A stretch of 64,000 nt of DNA, taken from positions 4,118,501 through 4,182,500 of the forward strand of contig NZ_CP123990.1 in assembly GCF_029919115.1 (NCBI RefSeq), read 5' to 3'. Position numbers and translations under genes: made by a program. The stretch is from Variovorax paradoxus (GTDB taxonomy: Bacteria; Pseudomonadota; Gammaproteobacteria; Burkholderiales; Burkholderiaceae_C). Positions 35,523-43,218 of this stretch are shown here, piece after piece. The notes beneath the pieces are model-generated. The model was not told where the DNA came from, searched no databases, and worked only from the letters and a program-made list of their open reading frames with translations. How positions within the stretch are numbered: the first letter of the stretch is position 1; each line of letters opens with the position of its first letter.

Positions 35523-36071
35523 ATGAAAACGCTCCGAACCCTTACCCGTGCCCTGATGCTCGTCTGCGCGGCGGCGCTTGCAGCCGGATGTTCGATCCCG
35601 CAAGGCCCCGCCGCCCCGGCCACGGTCCGCCCAGGCGGCCTTCAAGACCCGCAGTTCATCGACGCGGCTGCCGGCAACGGCCGCTACGAAGTGCAGGCCT
35701 CGCGGCTGGCCATGTACCGTGCCACAAGCCCCCAGGTGCGAAGCTACGCGCAGATGCTCATCGACCACCACACGATGGCCAACAGCGAACTCATGGATCT
35801 GGTGCGTGCCCGTGGAATGCGGCTGCCCGGCGTGCTCCCGCGCGACAAGCGCGCCAAGCTGGACCGCCTGGCGTCGGCCGCCGGCAGCGAGTTCGACCGC
35901 TTGTACATCCGTATCGTCGGCATCGAAGACCACCAGTCGGACATTGCGCTCTTCGAGCGGGCAAGCCGCGAGCTTCGCGACCCCGAGCTGCGCACCTGGG
36001 CGAGCAGGACGCTGCCTGCTTTGCGCTCGCACCTCGACGCGGCGCAATCGCTCGGTTCGGCAATGCGCTGA
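35523..36071 (+). CDS. DUF4142-type ferritin-like lipoprotein
   Basis: This 182-residue protein starts at ATG 35523 with AAGGAA upstream; the open frame extends to 35466 without support. The signal peptide ends in the lipobox LAAGC (residues 17-21). The mature part matches the DUF4142 pattern: DPQFIDAAAGNGRYEVQASRLAM, SPQVRSYAQMLIDHHTMANSELM, and an LRSHLDAAQSLG ending. DUF4142 proteins are helical, ferritin-like envelope proteins of unknown function, often near stress genes. This agrees with the nearby manganese catalase. Confidence 0.87.
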   Translation: MKTLRTLTRALMLVCAAALAAGCSIPQGPAAPATVRPGGLQDPQFIDAAAGNGRYEVQASRLAMYRATSPQVRSYAQMLIDHHTMANSELMDLVRARGMRLPGVLPRDKRAKLDRLASAAGSEFDRLYIRIVGIEDHQSDIALFERASRELRDPELRTWASRTLPALRSHLDAAQSLGSAMR

Positions 36072-36075
36072 TCGT

Positions 36076-36924
36076 TCAGGCTCCGGCAAGAAACGCGATC
36101 AACGACTCATTCAGTGCTTCGGGCATCTCGTGCTGCAGCCAGTGCGTCGCGCCGGGCAGGTGAACCACTTCGCAGGCGCCGCAGAATGCCGCGCCCGCTT
36201 CGGCCAGACCGCTGGAGAGCGCCGGATCTTCATCGCCCCAGAGAACCATTGCCGGAATTTCGATGCGCCGGGTCAGTGGCCGTGCCAGCGGCATTGCCCT
36301 GTACCAGTTGAGCATGGCACTCAGCGCGCCCTCCCGCGACCACGCCTCGCGGTATTTGGCCAGCGTTGCCTCGTCGAAGGTTCCGGTCGGGCTTCGGCCG
36401 GTCAGGGCCAGCGCGAGCAGCGCGTGGTCGTTTGCGCTCAGCGCCATCTCCGGCAGCCAAGGCATCTGGAAAAAACCGACATAGGCGCTGCGCACCGCCT
36501 GCAGCGGATGCGTGAACGCATAGCTCGCCAACGTGGCCGGATGCGGTGCGTTGAGGATCGCAAGGCGGCTCAGCCGCTCCGGCTCGCGTGCGGCGAGATG
36601 CCATGCAACGATGCCTCCCCAGTCATGCCCCACGACAGCGAAGCGCTCATGCCCCAGCTCGCCGCATATGCCGCACACGTCGTCAGCCAGCGTATCGAGC
36701 GCATAGGCACCGATGCCGCCGGGCTTGTCGGATTCGCCATACCCGCGCTGGTCCGGCACGATCACGCGCAGGCCGGCATCTGCAAGCGGCTCCATCTGGT
36801 GCCGCCAGCCGTACCAGAACTCCGGAAAGCCGTGCAGCAAGACCACCGCGGGCCCGTCCTCCGGGCCGCAGGTCGCCAGGTGAAAGCCGATGCCGTTTGC
36901 GGCAACGCGGTGATGACGGATCAA
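36076..36924 (-). CDS. epoxide-hydrolase-like alpha/beta hydrolase
   Basis: About 282 residues from TTG 36924. Motifs: VVLLHGFPEFWYGWRHQM (oxyanion HGFP), VIVPDQRGYGESDKP, nucleophile Asp in VVGHDWGGIVAWHLA, acid near LWGDEDPALS and His in PGATHWLQHEMPE. This Asp-type elbow fits soluble epoxide hydrolases or haloalkane dehalogenases. The start is uncertain: no ATG exists in frame near the domain start, and a good GGAG-ATG start at 36984 reads another frame for 20 codons and stops exactly over this TTG. It may be translationally coupled or contain a frameshift. Confidence 0.82.
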   Translation of the reverse strand: MIRHHRVAANGIGFHLATCGPEDGPAVVLLHGFPEFWYGWRHQMEPLADAGLRVIVPDQRGYGESDKPGGIGAYALDTLADDVCGICGELGHERFAVVGHDWGGIVAWHLAAREPERLSRLAILNAPHPATLASYAFTHPLQAVRSAYVGFFQMPWLPEMALSANDHALLALALTGRSPTGTFDEATLAKYREAWSREGALSAMLNWYRAMPLARPLTRRIEIPAMVLWGDEDPALSSGLAEAGAAFCGACEVVHLPGATHWLQHEMPEALNESLIAFLAGA

Positions 36925-37211
36925 CTGCGCGGTGCCGGTTGCATCGGCATGGCCGGGGCGTTGCTGCGTAAGGTAGTGCTCATGCGAAATGCTCCTGCGT
37001 TGAAGAAACACCGAATTCAAGGCGAATGCTCTTCGCCGGCCAGGCCCGCGGGGTAGGAAAAACGCCGGTGCGGGCGTCGGTGCGGCCAGCAGTTGCACGC
37101 TCCTGCGGCAGCCATGCGTCGCCGCCGCCTCACGAGCCAGTGGGCCTTCTTCCTACACATGCAAATGGTCGCGGGAAGAGCATTTTCTCGAACGCCTCAA
37201 GGAGTCAGCAA
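36925..37211. other. intergenic region with leader reading frame
   Basis: These 287 bases separate the epoxide-hydrolase-like gene from the copper-storage gene. On the minus strand, 36984 down to 36923 reads a 20-codon ORF beginning ATG with GGAG upstream. Its TGA overlaps the hydrolase TTG. On the plus strand, the end of the region carries AAGGAG before the copper gene. I see no terminator or repeat. Confidence 0.45.
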
Positions 37212-37541
37212 ATGCCCCATGAAACCTATGCCGCATGCATTGAAGCCTGCAACGGCTGCGCCACGGCGTGCAACCACTGCGCGGCCTCGTGCCTGAAGGA
37301 AACCGACGTCGCCATGATGGCCAGGTGCATCGCACTGGACATCGACTGCGCGGCCGCCTGCCAGTTTGCCGCCGCCGCAATGGCGCGCGGCAGCGATCAT
37401 GCAAAAGCCATTTGCGCCCTGTGCGCGGACATCTGCCAGGCGTGCGGCGAAGAATGCGCCAAGCACAAGGCCGGGCACTGCCAGGCATGCGCCAAGGCAT
37501 GCCGGGAGTGCGCGGCAGCGTGCCGCTCAATGGCGGGCTGA
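37212..37541 (+). CDS. cysteine-rich four-helix copper-storage protein (Csp family)
   Basis: This 109-residue protein has 19 cysteines, mostly in CXXXC spacing along helices (CIEACNGCATACNHC, CALCADICQACGEEC, CQACAKACREC). That is the hallmark of Csp/DUF326 proteins, which store many Cu(I) ions inside a four-helix bundle. No signal peptide is present, so it should be cytosolic, like Csp3. Its ATG has AAGGAG eight bases upstream. It converges with the minus-strand copper operon, whose end lies nine bases away, supporting a copper role. Confidence 0.92.
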   Translation: MPHETYAACIEACNGCATACNHCAASCLKETDVAMMARCIALDIDCAAACQFAAAAMARGSDHAKAICALCADICQACGEECAKHKAGHCQACAKACRECAAACRSMAG

Positions 37542-37549
37542 ACCGCCTT

Positions 37550-37843
37550 TCACTGCGCGGGTTCGATTGCGGTCACGACGAACTTGCCGTCGATCTTCTC
37601 GGCCTGGAAGCGCACCTTCTCGCCGGTCTTCACCTTGTCGAGCAAGGCGTCTTCCTTGACGCCGAAAACCATGGTCATGCCGGGCATGTCCAGGTCCGTC
37701 AGCGGGCCGTGCTTGATGGTGAGCTTCTTGTTGTCCTTGTCCACCTTGCGGACTTCGCCGTCGGTGAGTTCCGCGGCGGCCACGGCGCCGGTAAGCGAAA
37801 GTGCGGCAACGAAGGCCGCGAGTGCGATACGAATGTTCGGCAT
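37550..37843 (-). CDS. CusF-like periplasmic copper-binding protein
   Basis: This 97-residue protein has a signal peptide ending near AVAAAE (residue 25) and a small beta-barrel containing MPGMTMVFGVKEDALLDKVKTGEKVRF. Methionines in this MPGMTM segment and a nearby His form the Cu(I)/Ag(I) site of CusF-type chaperones. It would carry copper in the periplasm, usually to an RND efflux pump or an oxidase. No RND pump is in the window. It is the last gene of the five-to-six-gene minus-strand copper operon. Confidence 0.87.
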   Translation of the reverse strand: MPNIRIALAAFVAALSLTGAVAAAELTDGEVRKVDKDNKKLTIKHGPLTDLDMPGMTMVFGVKEDALLDKVKTGEKVRFQAEKIDGKFVVTAIEPAQ

Positions 37844-37863
37844 CTGGGTTTTCCTTTCCTTGT

Positions 37864-38364
37864 TTACCTGGCGGCCTTGGCCACCTTCACGGCGCCCTTC
37901 ATGCCGGCGTCGTAGTGGCCCGGCTGCAGGCAGCCGAAGTCGACCTTGCCGGCCTTGGTGAACTGCCAGACGATCTCGCCGGTCTTGCCTGCGGCCAGCG
38001 TCACCATGTTCGGATCGGCATGCTCCATTTCGGGGTTCTTCTTCATGGCTTCGTAGTGCTCCTTGAGTTCCTGCTCGGTTCCGAGCACGAGCTCGTGCTT
38101 CAGCTGCCCGGAGTTCTTGACGACGAAGCGCACGGTCTCGCCCTGCTTCACGGCGATGTCGGCCGGCGTGAAGCGCATCGAGTCGGCCATGTCGACGTTG
38201 ACGGTGCGCGTCGCCTTGGCGGCAATGCCGGGTTTACCGATGGCGGCATCTGCATCGTGCCCATGGCCACCGGCGTGGTTGCCCGTGGCCGAAGCGCCCG
38301 CGGCCGCCAGCGCGGCGAAGGCGGAGAAAGCGGTGAACGCGATATGGCGAAGCGTGTGTTTCAT
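37864..38364 (-). CDS. cupredoxin-domain periplasmic copper protein
   Basis: This 166-residue secreted blue-copper-type protein has a signal peptide to about residue 25, then a His-rich stretch (GNHAGGHGHDADA). The cupredoxin domain shows type-1 copper ligands: His in GQLKHELV near residue 90 and Cys-His-Met in FGCLQPGHYDAGM near the end. RFTPADIAVKQGETVRFVVKNSG is the typical first strand pair. It may accept or buffer copper or carry electrons to the multicopper oxidase, whose gene lies 21 bases upstream. Confidence 0.88.
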   Translation of the reverse strand: MKHTLRHIAFTAFSAFAALAAAGASATGNHAGGHGHDADAAIGKPGIAAKATRTVNVDMADSMRFTPADIAVKQGETVRFVVKNSGQLKHELVLGTEQELKEHYEAMKKNPEMEHADPNMVTLAAGKTGEIVWQFTKAGKVDFGCLQPGHYDAGMKGAVKVAKAAR

Positions 38365-38385
38365 GGTTTTCCTTTCAATAAAAAA

Positions 38386-39810
38386 TCAATGGCCGACATG
38401 GCCGGAACCGGCCTTGCCCGGCTTGCGGACCTGTACTTCGATGTTGTTGGCGGGCATGTTCCGCGCGGGCATGGCGGCCGCACCTGCGCCGCGCTGGCGC
38501 GCAGGCTCCGGCGGCGGACCGTCCAGCTCGTAGGCCACCGTGCCCTTCGGATGCTTGAACCAGCCTGGGTTGCTGTAGTCGCCGGGCTTCTGGTTCTTGC
38601 GCACCTTCACCACGCTGAACATGCCGCCCATCTCCACTGAGCCGAACGGCCCCTGGCCCGTCATCATGGGCGCCGTGTTGTCGGGAATCGGCATCTCCAT
38701 CTCGGCCATGTCGGCCATGCCGCGCTCGCCCATCACCATGTAGTCGGGCACCAGGTTGGTGATCTGCTTGACCACGTCCTCGTGGTCAAGCCCGATCATC
38801 GTGGGCACGTCATGGCCCATGGCGTTCATGGTGTGATGGCTCTTGTGGCAATGAAAGGCCCAGTCGCCCTCCTCGTCGGCCAGGAACTCGATCTGCCGCA
38901 TCTGGCCGACCGCCACGTCGGTGGTCACCTCGTACTGGCGCGTGCTCTTGGGGGTCGGGCCGCCGTCGGTGCCGGTGACGAGGAACTCATGCCCGTGCAG
39001 GTGCATCGGGTGGTTGGTCATCGTCAGGTTGCCGATGCGGATACGCACCTTGTCGTTCAGCCTCACGTTGAGCGAATCGATGCCCGGAAAGATGCGGCTG
39101 TTCCAGGACCACAGGTTGAAGTCCAGCATCGTCATGATCTTGGGCGTCGCGCTGCCGGGCTCCACGTCGTAGGCGTTGAGCAAGAACACGAAGTCGCGGT
39201 CGACCTTCTCGATCAGCGGATGCTCGGCCTTGGGGTGCGTCACCCAGAAGCCCATCATGCCCATGGCCATCTGCGTCATCTCGTCCGCATGCGGGTGGTA
39301 CATGAAGGTGCCGGGCCGGCGCGCGACAAACTCGTAGACAAAGGTCTTGCCCGGACGGATCGGCGGCTGCGTCAGGCCGGAGACGCCGTCCATGCCGTTG
39401 GGCAGGCGCTGCCCGTGCCAATGCACGCTGGTGTGCTCGGGCAGCTTGTTGGTCACGAAGATGCGCACGCGGTCGCCCTCGACGACCTCGATGGTCGGGC
39501 CGGGCGACTGGCCGTTGTAGCCCCACAGGTTGGCCTTGAAGCCGGGCGCCATTTCGCGCACCACGGGCTCGGCCACGAGATGGAACTCCTTCACGCCGTT
39601 GTTCATGCGCCAAGGCAGGGTCCAGCCGTTGAGCGTGACCACGGGGTTGTAGGGCCGCCCGCTCGAAGGCGCGAGCGGCGGCATGGTGTCGGGCGTTGTC
39701 CGGGTCACGGGCTCCGGCAAGGCGGCCATTGCCACCTTGCTCACGCTCGCCGCGGCCAGGGCGCCGGTGATGGCACCCGCACCGCTCAGGAAGTTGCGTC
39801 TGTTGGTCAT
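38386..39810 (-). CDS. multicopper oxidase, copper-resistance type
   Basis: This 474-residue oxidase has a Tat-like signal (MTNRRNFLSGAG) and the four copper-ligand blocks: SVHWHGQRLPNGMDG near residue 131, FMYHPHADEMTQM near 172, HPMHLHGHEF near 272 and HCHKSHHTMNAMGH near 323. The C-terminus is rich in Met and Pro. It probably oxidises Cu(I) to less toxic Cu(II) in the periplasm. The start is set at ATG 39810; a TTG three codons earlier is possible. It lies between the TolC-like protein and the cupredoxin genes. Confidence 0.92.
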   Translation of the reverse strand: MTNRRNFLSGAGAITGALAAASVSKVAMAALPEPVTRTTPDTMPPLAPSSGRPYNPVVTLNGWTLPWRMNNGVKEFHLVAEPVVREMAPGFKANLWGYNGQSPGPTIEVVEGDRVRIFVTNKLPEHTSVHWHGQRLPNGMDGVSGLTQPPIRPGKTFVYEFVARRPGTFMYHPHADEMTQMAMGMMGFWVTHPKAEHPLIEKVDRDFVFLLNAYDVEPGSATPKIMTMLDFNLWSWNSRIFPGIDSLNVRLNDKVRIRIGNLTMTNHPMHLHGHEFLVTGTDGGPTPKSTRQYEVTTDVAVGQMRQIEFLADEEGDWAFHCHKSHHTMNAMGHDVPTMIGLDHEDVVKQITNLVPDYMVMGERGMADMAEMEMPIPDNTAPMMTGQGPFGSVEMGGMFSVVKVRKNQKPGDYSNPGWFKHPKGTVAYELDGPPPEPARQRGAGAAAMPARNMPANNIEVQVRKPGKAGSGHVGH

Positions 39811-39840
39811 GTCGTTCAATGGGTTGATGAGCGTGCGCGC

Positions 39841-41265
39841 TCAGTGGGCGGCGCTTGCGGTGGCGGCCTCGCCGCCTGAGCCGGCTGCGGCGGCGCCCAT
39901 GGCCACGGGCTTTCCGATCACCGAAGCCGCCAGGGCGGCATCGGCCAGCCAGAACTGCTGCTGGGCGTTGATGGCGTTGGTCACGCTGGAAACCTGGTCG
40001 CGCGCTTCGGCCAGCAGCTCGAACACGCCGATCAGCATGCCGTTGTAGCGAAGCACGTTTTCATCGGCCATGGCCTGGCGCAGCGGAACGATCTCGTCGC
40101 GGTAGTGCCGCGCAATGTCGTAGGCGGTGCGATAGGCCGAGTAGCCCTCTCTCAGTTGCGACGAGGCGCCGCGCACCGTGGCGTCGTACCGGTTGGCCGC
40201 GGCCAGCGACTGCGCGTTCAGCGCCTCGCGCCGGGCCGAGCCCCAGTCGAACAGCGGCAACCGCATGTCGAGCTCGAAGCCGCGCCGTGTGCTCTTGGTG
40301 CCCTCGGCGTTGTCGAAGACCGTGTCGCGCCGGCCGCCCGCCTCCACGTCGACGAAGGTCGACAGCAGATTGATGCCCTGCGACTTGCCCGCCACGTCGA
40401 GCTGCGCACGCGCGAGCTGCACGTCGAGACGCTGCTCCGTTGCGGTTGCGGCCACTTCCTTCGCGTCACGCGGCGTCTTGGGTAGATCGGGCAAACGTTC
40501 CGGCAGGGCCAGCCTGGCGGCCTGCGCATCGTCCAGACCCAGCGCGCGAACTAGTTCCTCGCGCGCAGCCGTGGCGGCGTGCTGCGCCGAAGCCAGTTGA
40601 GTGGTCGCATCGGCGTAGAAGACCTGCTGGCGCGCGCGCTGCAGCTTGCTGAAGTTGCCGATCTGCTGCATGCGGCGCGCAAGCTCCGCGCTGGCCTGGG
40701 CCGAGCGGTTGACCTGTTCGGCATAGTGCAGCGTCTGCTGCGCCGCCACGGCACGCACCCACGCCTGCCGCACCTGGGTGACCTGGTCGATCACGGCGCC
40801 GGTGAGTTGCACCTTGGCCTGGCTGGCCTGGCTTCGCGAGATGGACAGGCGCTGCGGCAGCAGGATGAGATCCACCAGCCCGAAGGACAGCAGCCGGCCG
40901 AGCTCGAGTTCGCTGTTCAGGCGCATGCGCTCGAAGGTGAAGACCGGGTTGGGCAAGCGGCTCGACTGGTTGGCCGCGGCAAGGTCGCCCCAGCCCTGCG
41001 CCACCAGGGCTTGCACCGAGGAGCTGTTGGCCAGCGCGAGCTGCACCGCATCGGTCTGCGACAGCGGCTTGGAGAGCAGCTCCTGCGTGAGCGCCGAGCG
41101 GCGGTCGCGCTGTTCTTGCGTGCGGCTGAGTTCGAGCTTGCCGCCGGTGAACTGCCGGGCAGTGGTGTTCGTCTCTTGCAGCGCATCGTCGATCCCGACC
41201 GAGGCGCAGCCTGCCAGCAGGGCGGCCGCGAATGCGGCGGCGCCCAGGCGAAGGGCGGGCTTCAT
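39841..41265 (-). CDS. TolC/CusC-family outer-membrane efflux lipoprotein
   Basis: This 474-residue protein starts at ATG 41265 and has a lipobox LLAGCAS near residue 20. Long helical, coiled-coil-like repeats occur in both halves, as in outer-membrane efflux factors (DAVQLALANSSSVQALVAQGW, QRLDVQLARAQLDVAGKSQGINLLSTF). It has the 8-10 tyrosine/alanine heptads of the channel domain. It would form the outer-membrane duct for copper export, but no inner-membrane pump or adaptor is encoded next to it. Its start overlaps the upstream small gene by four bases. Confidence 0.88.
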   Translation of the reverse strand: MKPALRLGAAAFAAALLAGCASVGIDDALQETNTTARQFTGGKLELSRTQEQRDRRSALTQELLSKPLSQTDAVQLALANSSSVQALVAQGWGDLAAANQSSRLPNPVFTFERMRLNSELELGRLLSFGLVDLILLPQRLSISRSQASQAKVQLTGAVIDQVTQVRQAWVRAVAAQQTLHYAEQVNRSAQASAELARRMQQIGNFSKLQRARQQVFYADATTQLASAQHAATAAREELVRALGLDDAQAARLALPERLPDLPKTPRDAKEVAATATEQRLDVQLARAQLDVAGKSQGINLLSTFVDVEAGGRRDTVFDNAEGTKSTRRGFELDMRLPLFDWGSARREALNAQSLAAANRYDATVRGASSQLREGYSAYRTAYDIARHYRDEIVPLRQAMADENVLRYNGMLIGVFELLAEARDQVSSVTNAINAQQQFWLADAALAASVIGKPVAMGAAAAGSGGEAATASAAH

Positions 41266-41606
41266 GGCTGCGGCTCCTTCTTGGGTGGCATGGGCATCGT
41301 GTGGCCCTGGTGCGCGGCAGGCGCATCCGACTGGCCCTTGGGCGGCTCGGTCCCTGCGGTGCCGCTGCCCGCCGCTTCCTTGGCATAGGCCTGCCAACCG
41401 CCGCGCTGGCGCACGGTCTCGTTGGCCTCCTTCCACGGAATGGGCTTTTCGTCAGTGAAAGGCCGGTAGCCCTCGAGCGCGGACTTGTAGGTCAGGGCTG
41501 GGGGCGCAGCCGCCGGCGCTTCGCCCGGCGCGGGCTGCGCCATGGCAGCCACCGCCGCCATGGCAGGAAATACAGCCAGCCAACGGGCCGGCAATGGATG
41601 GAACAT
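41262..41606 (-). CDS. small secreted hypothetical protein of the copper cluster
   Basis: This 114-residue protein has a signal peptide ending near AAMAQP (residues 20-25). The mature part reads ALTYKSALEGYRPFTDEKPIPWKEANETVRQRGGW and then a low-complexity tail with HQGHTMPMPPKKEPQP. The His/Met tail could bind copper. I recognise similar small proteins beside copper oxidase and CusC-like genes but cannot name a family. It overlaps the TolC-like gene start and heads this part of the operon. Confidence 0.7.
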   Translation of the reverse strand: MFHPLPARWLAVFPAMAAVAAMAQPAPGEAPAAAPPALTYKSALEGYRPFTDEKPIPWKEANETVRQRGGWQAYAKEAAGSGTAGTEPPKGQSDAPAAHQGHTMPMPPKKEPQP

Positions 41607-41741
41607 GGAGTCCTCGCAACGTGTTCATGAACGGAGTGCGCCAAGGCGGCCCGGAACGGGCGCGGCGCAGCGATGCATGAGCGTTCGCGGCAGCGGCGGC
41701 CGTGACCAGGTCACAGGCGCGCGTGCACGCACACGAACGCG

Positions 41742-42158
41742 TTAGGCGCGAGGAGGTTTGTCGAGAACGCGAGGCGCGAGCGTGGCCATCGCGAAGGGCG
41801 GCTCCGCGAGGTCTGCGCGAGGCAGGCCATGGAGCACCGGAAGCTCAAGCGTGCTGATCAGAGCGGTGCCGTGGCATGCGCCGCAGGTACCACACGTGCT
41901 GCACTTGTGCATTGCGTCGGGCTCGGCACTGGCGGTCTTGTCGGCGCCATGGCCGGCAGATTGCTTTGCTTCGTCCTGGGCTTTGGCGTGGTGATGGTCC
42001 GCGTGTCCGTCGCCATGCTTGTGCTCGGCCGCGGCCGTTGCAGCCGCAGGTGCACCGCCGTGGTCCGGTCCGCAAAAGACCATGGCGACCGCCGCGTACC
42101 CCTGGAACGGCACGGCGATCATCATGACCCAAAGAACGAACAGGCGGACCCGATACAT
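41742..42158 (-). CDS. small Cys/His-rich secreted hypothetical protein
   Basis: This 138-residue protein starts at ATG 42158 (MYRVRLFVLWVMMIAVPFQG); the frame extends to 42287 without support. Residues 5-25 form a signal peptide or single membrane helix. A His-rich block (EHKHGDGHADHHHAKAQDE) near residue 47 and a cysteine cluster KCSTCGTCGACHG near residue 85 look like metal-binding sites. It lies 135 bases upstream of the copper operon on the same strand. Metal sensing or buffering is an inference from composition and position. Confidence 0.65.
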   Translation of the reverse strand: MYRVRLFVLWVMMIAVPFQGYAAVAMVFCGPDHGGAPAAATAAAEHKHGDGHADHHHAKAQDEAKQSAGHGADKTASAEPDAMHKCSTCGTCGACHGTALISTLELPVLHGLPRADLAEPPFAMATLAPRVLDKPPRA

Positions 42159-42392
42159 ATGCCGCAATTCTAACGACGGGCGCAACACCAGCAAACCTGG
42201 TGCGGGATTGGTTGCGCGGCCATCCAACGAAAGAATTACAAGACGCGTTGCAGCGAAAAAGCCTTGGCTCCGAGCGCTTCGGCTCACCTATGATGTCGCC
42301 GCTGCCGCGCAGCGCGCCGATGCAATGTCGGGCGATGCGGCGCGGCCAGCTCGATGCACTGACTTTTAATATTCATAAGAAGGGGAGCTCCA

Positions 42393-43166
42393 ATGCACCA
42401 TCTCAAACTACCAATCGCCGTCTCCGTCGTCATGGCTGCCGCCCTCGCAGGTTGCGGAGCCATGAAGGGTGGAGACACCGGCGCTCTCGCGCAAGTCGGC
42501 GGCTCTGCCTACAAGGCCATGTCGCTGACCGACGCGGACATTGCAACGATGTCCGACCAGTCTTGCGCCGCAATGGACCAGAAGAACGAAGTCGCACCCG
42601 CCAACAGCCGCTACACCACGCGGCTGAACCAGGTGGTGCGCGCCATGCCCAACAGCGTGAACGGCAAGACGGCCAACTACAAGGTCTACCTGACCAAGGA
42701 CGTGAACGCCTGGGCCATGGCCAACGGCTGCATCCGTGTCTATAGCGGCCTGATGGACCTGATGAACGACGACGAGTTGCGCGGCGTCATCGGCCATGAA
42801 ATCGGCCACGTGGCACTGGGCCATTCGAAGGCACGCATGCAAACCGCGTACGCGGCCTCGGCCGTTCGCGGCCTTGCCAGCGCAGCCGGCGGTGTGGTGG
42901 GCCAACTGTCGCAGTCGCAAGCCGGTGACCTGGGCGAGAAGTTCATCAACGCCCAGTTCTCCCAATCGCAAGAGAGCGCGGCCGACAACTACTCGTTCGA
43001 CCTGCTCACTGAACGCAAGCTCGAGCGCAAGGGTCTGGTGAGCAGCTTCCAGAAGCTGGCTGCGCTCAGCAGCGGCAGTTCGGGCAGCTCGATCCTGAGC
43101 TCGCACCCGCCGTCGAGCGAGCGCGCTGCCGCAATGCAGAAGCGCCTCGACACCAAGGCCAAGTAA
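42393..43166 (+). CDS. M48-family metalloprotease lipoprotein (LoiP-like)
   Basis: This 257-residue lipoprotein has its lipobox LAGCGA at residues 18-22. The M48 zinc motif HEIGHVALGHSKARM lies near residue 135, and the third ligand is in QESAADNYSFDLL near residue 196. The C-terminus is Ser-rich, and SSHPPSSERAAAM matches the end of the domain. It is probably an envelope quality-control peptidase of the outer membrane. It starts after AAGGGGAG and is followed by a clear terminator. Confidence 0.92.
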   Translation: MHHLKLPIAVSVVMAAALAGCGAMKGGDTGALAQVGGSAYKAMSLTDADIATMSDQSCAAMDQKNEVAPANSRYTTRLNQVVRAMPNSVNGKTANYKVYLTKDVNAWAMANGCIRVYSGLMDLMNDDELRGVIGHEIGHVALGHSKARMQTAYAASAVRGLASAAGGVVGQLSQSQAGDLGEKFINAQFSQSQESAADNYSFDLLTERKLERKGLVSSFQKLAALSSGSSGSSILSSHPPSSERAAAMQKRLDTKAK

Positions 43167-43173
43167 AGGCAAG

Positions 43174-43200
43174 GGCCGGGGCAATCCCGGCCTTTTTTTT
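43174..43200 (+). terminator. Rho-independent terminator after the M48 gene
   Basis: GGCCGGG at 43174-43180 pairs perfectly with CCCGGCC at 43186-43192 around a five-base loop. Eight T residues run from 43193 to 43200. It lies eight bases after the M48 stop and ahead of the convergent transporter gene. Confidence 0.92.
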
Positions 43201-43218
43201 GCACCACCGGCAGGCGGA

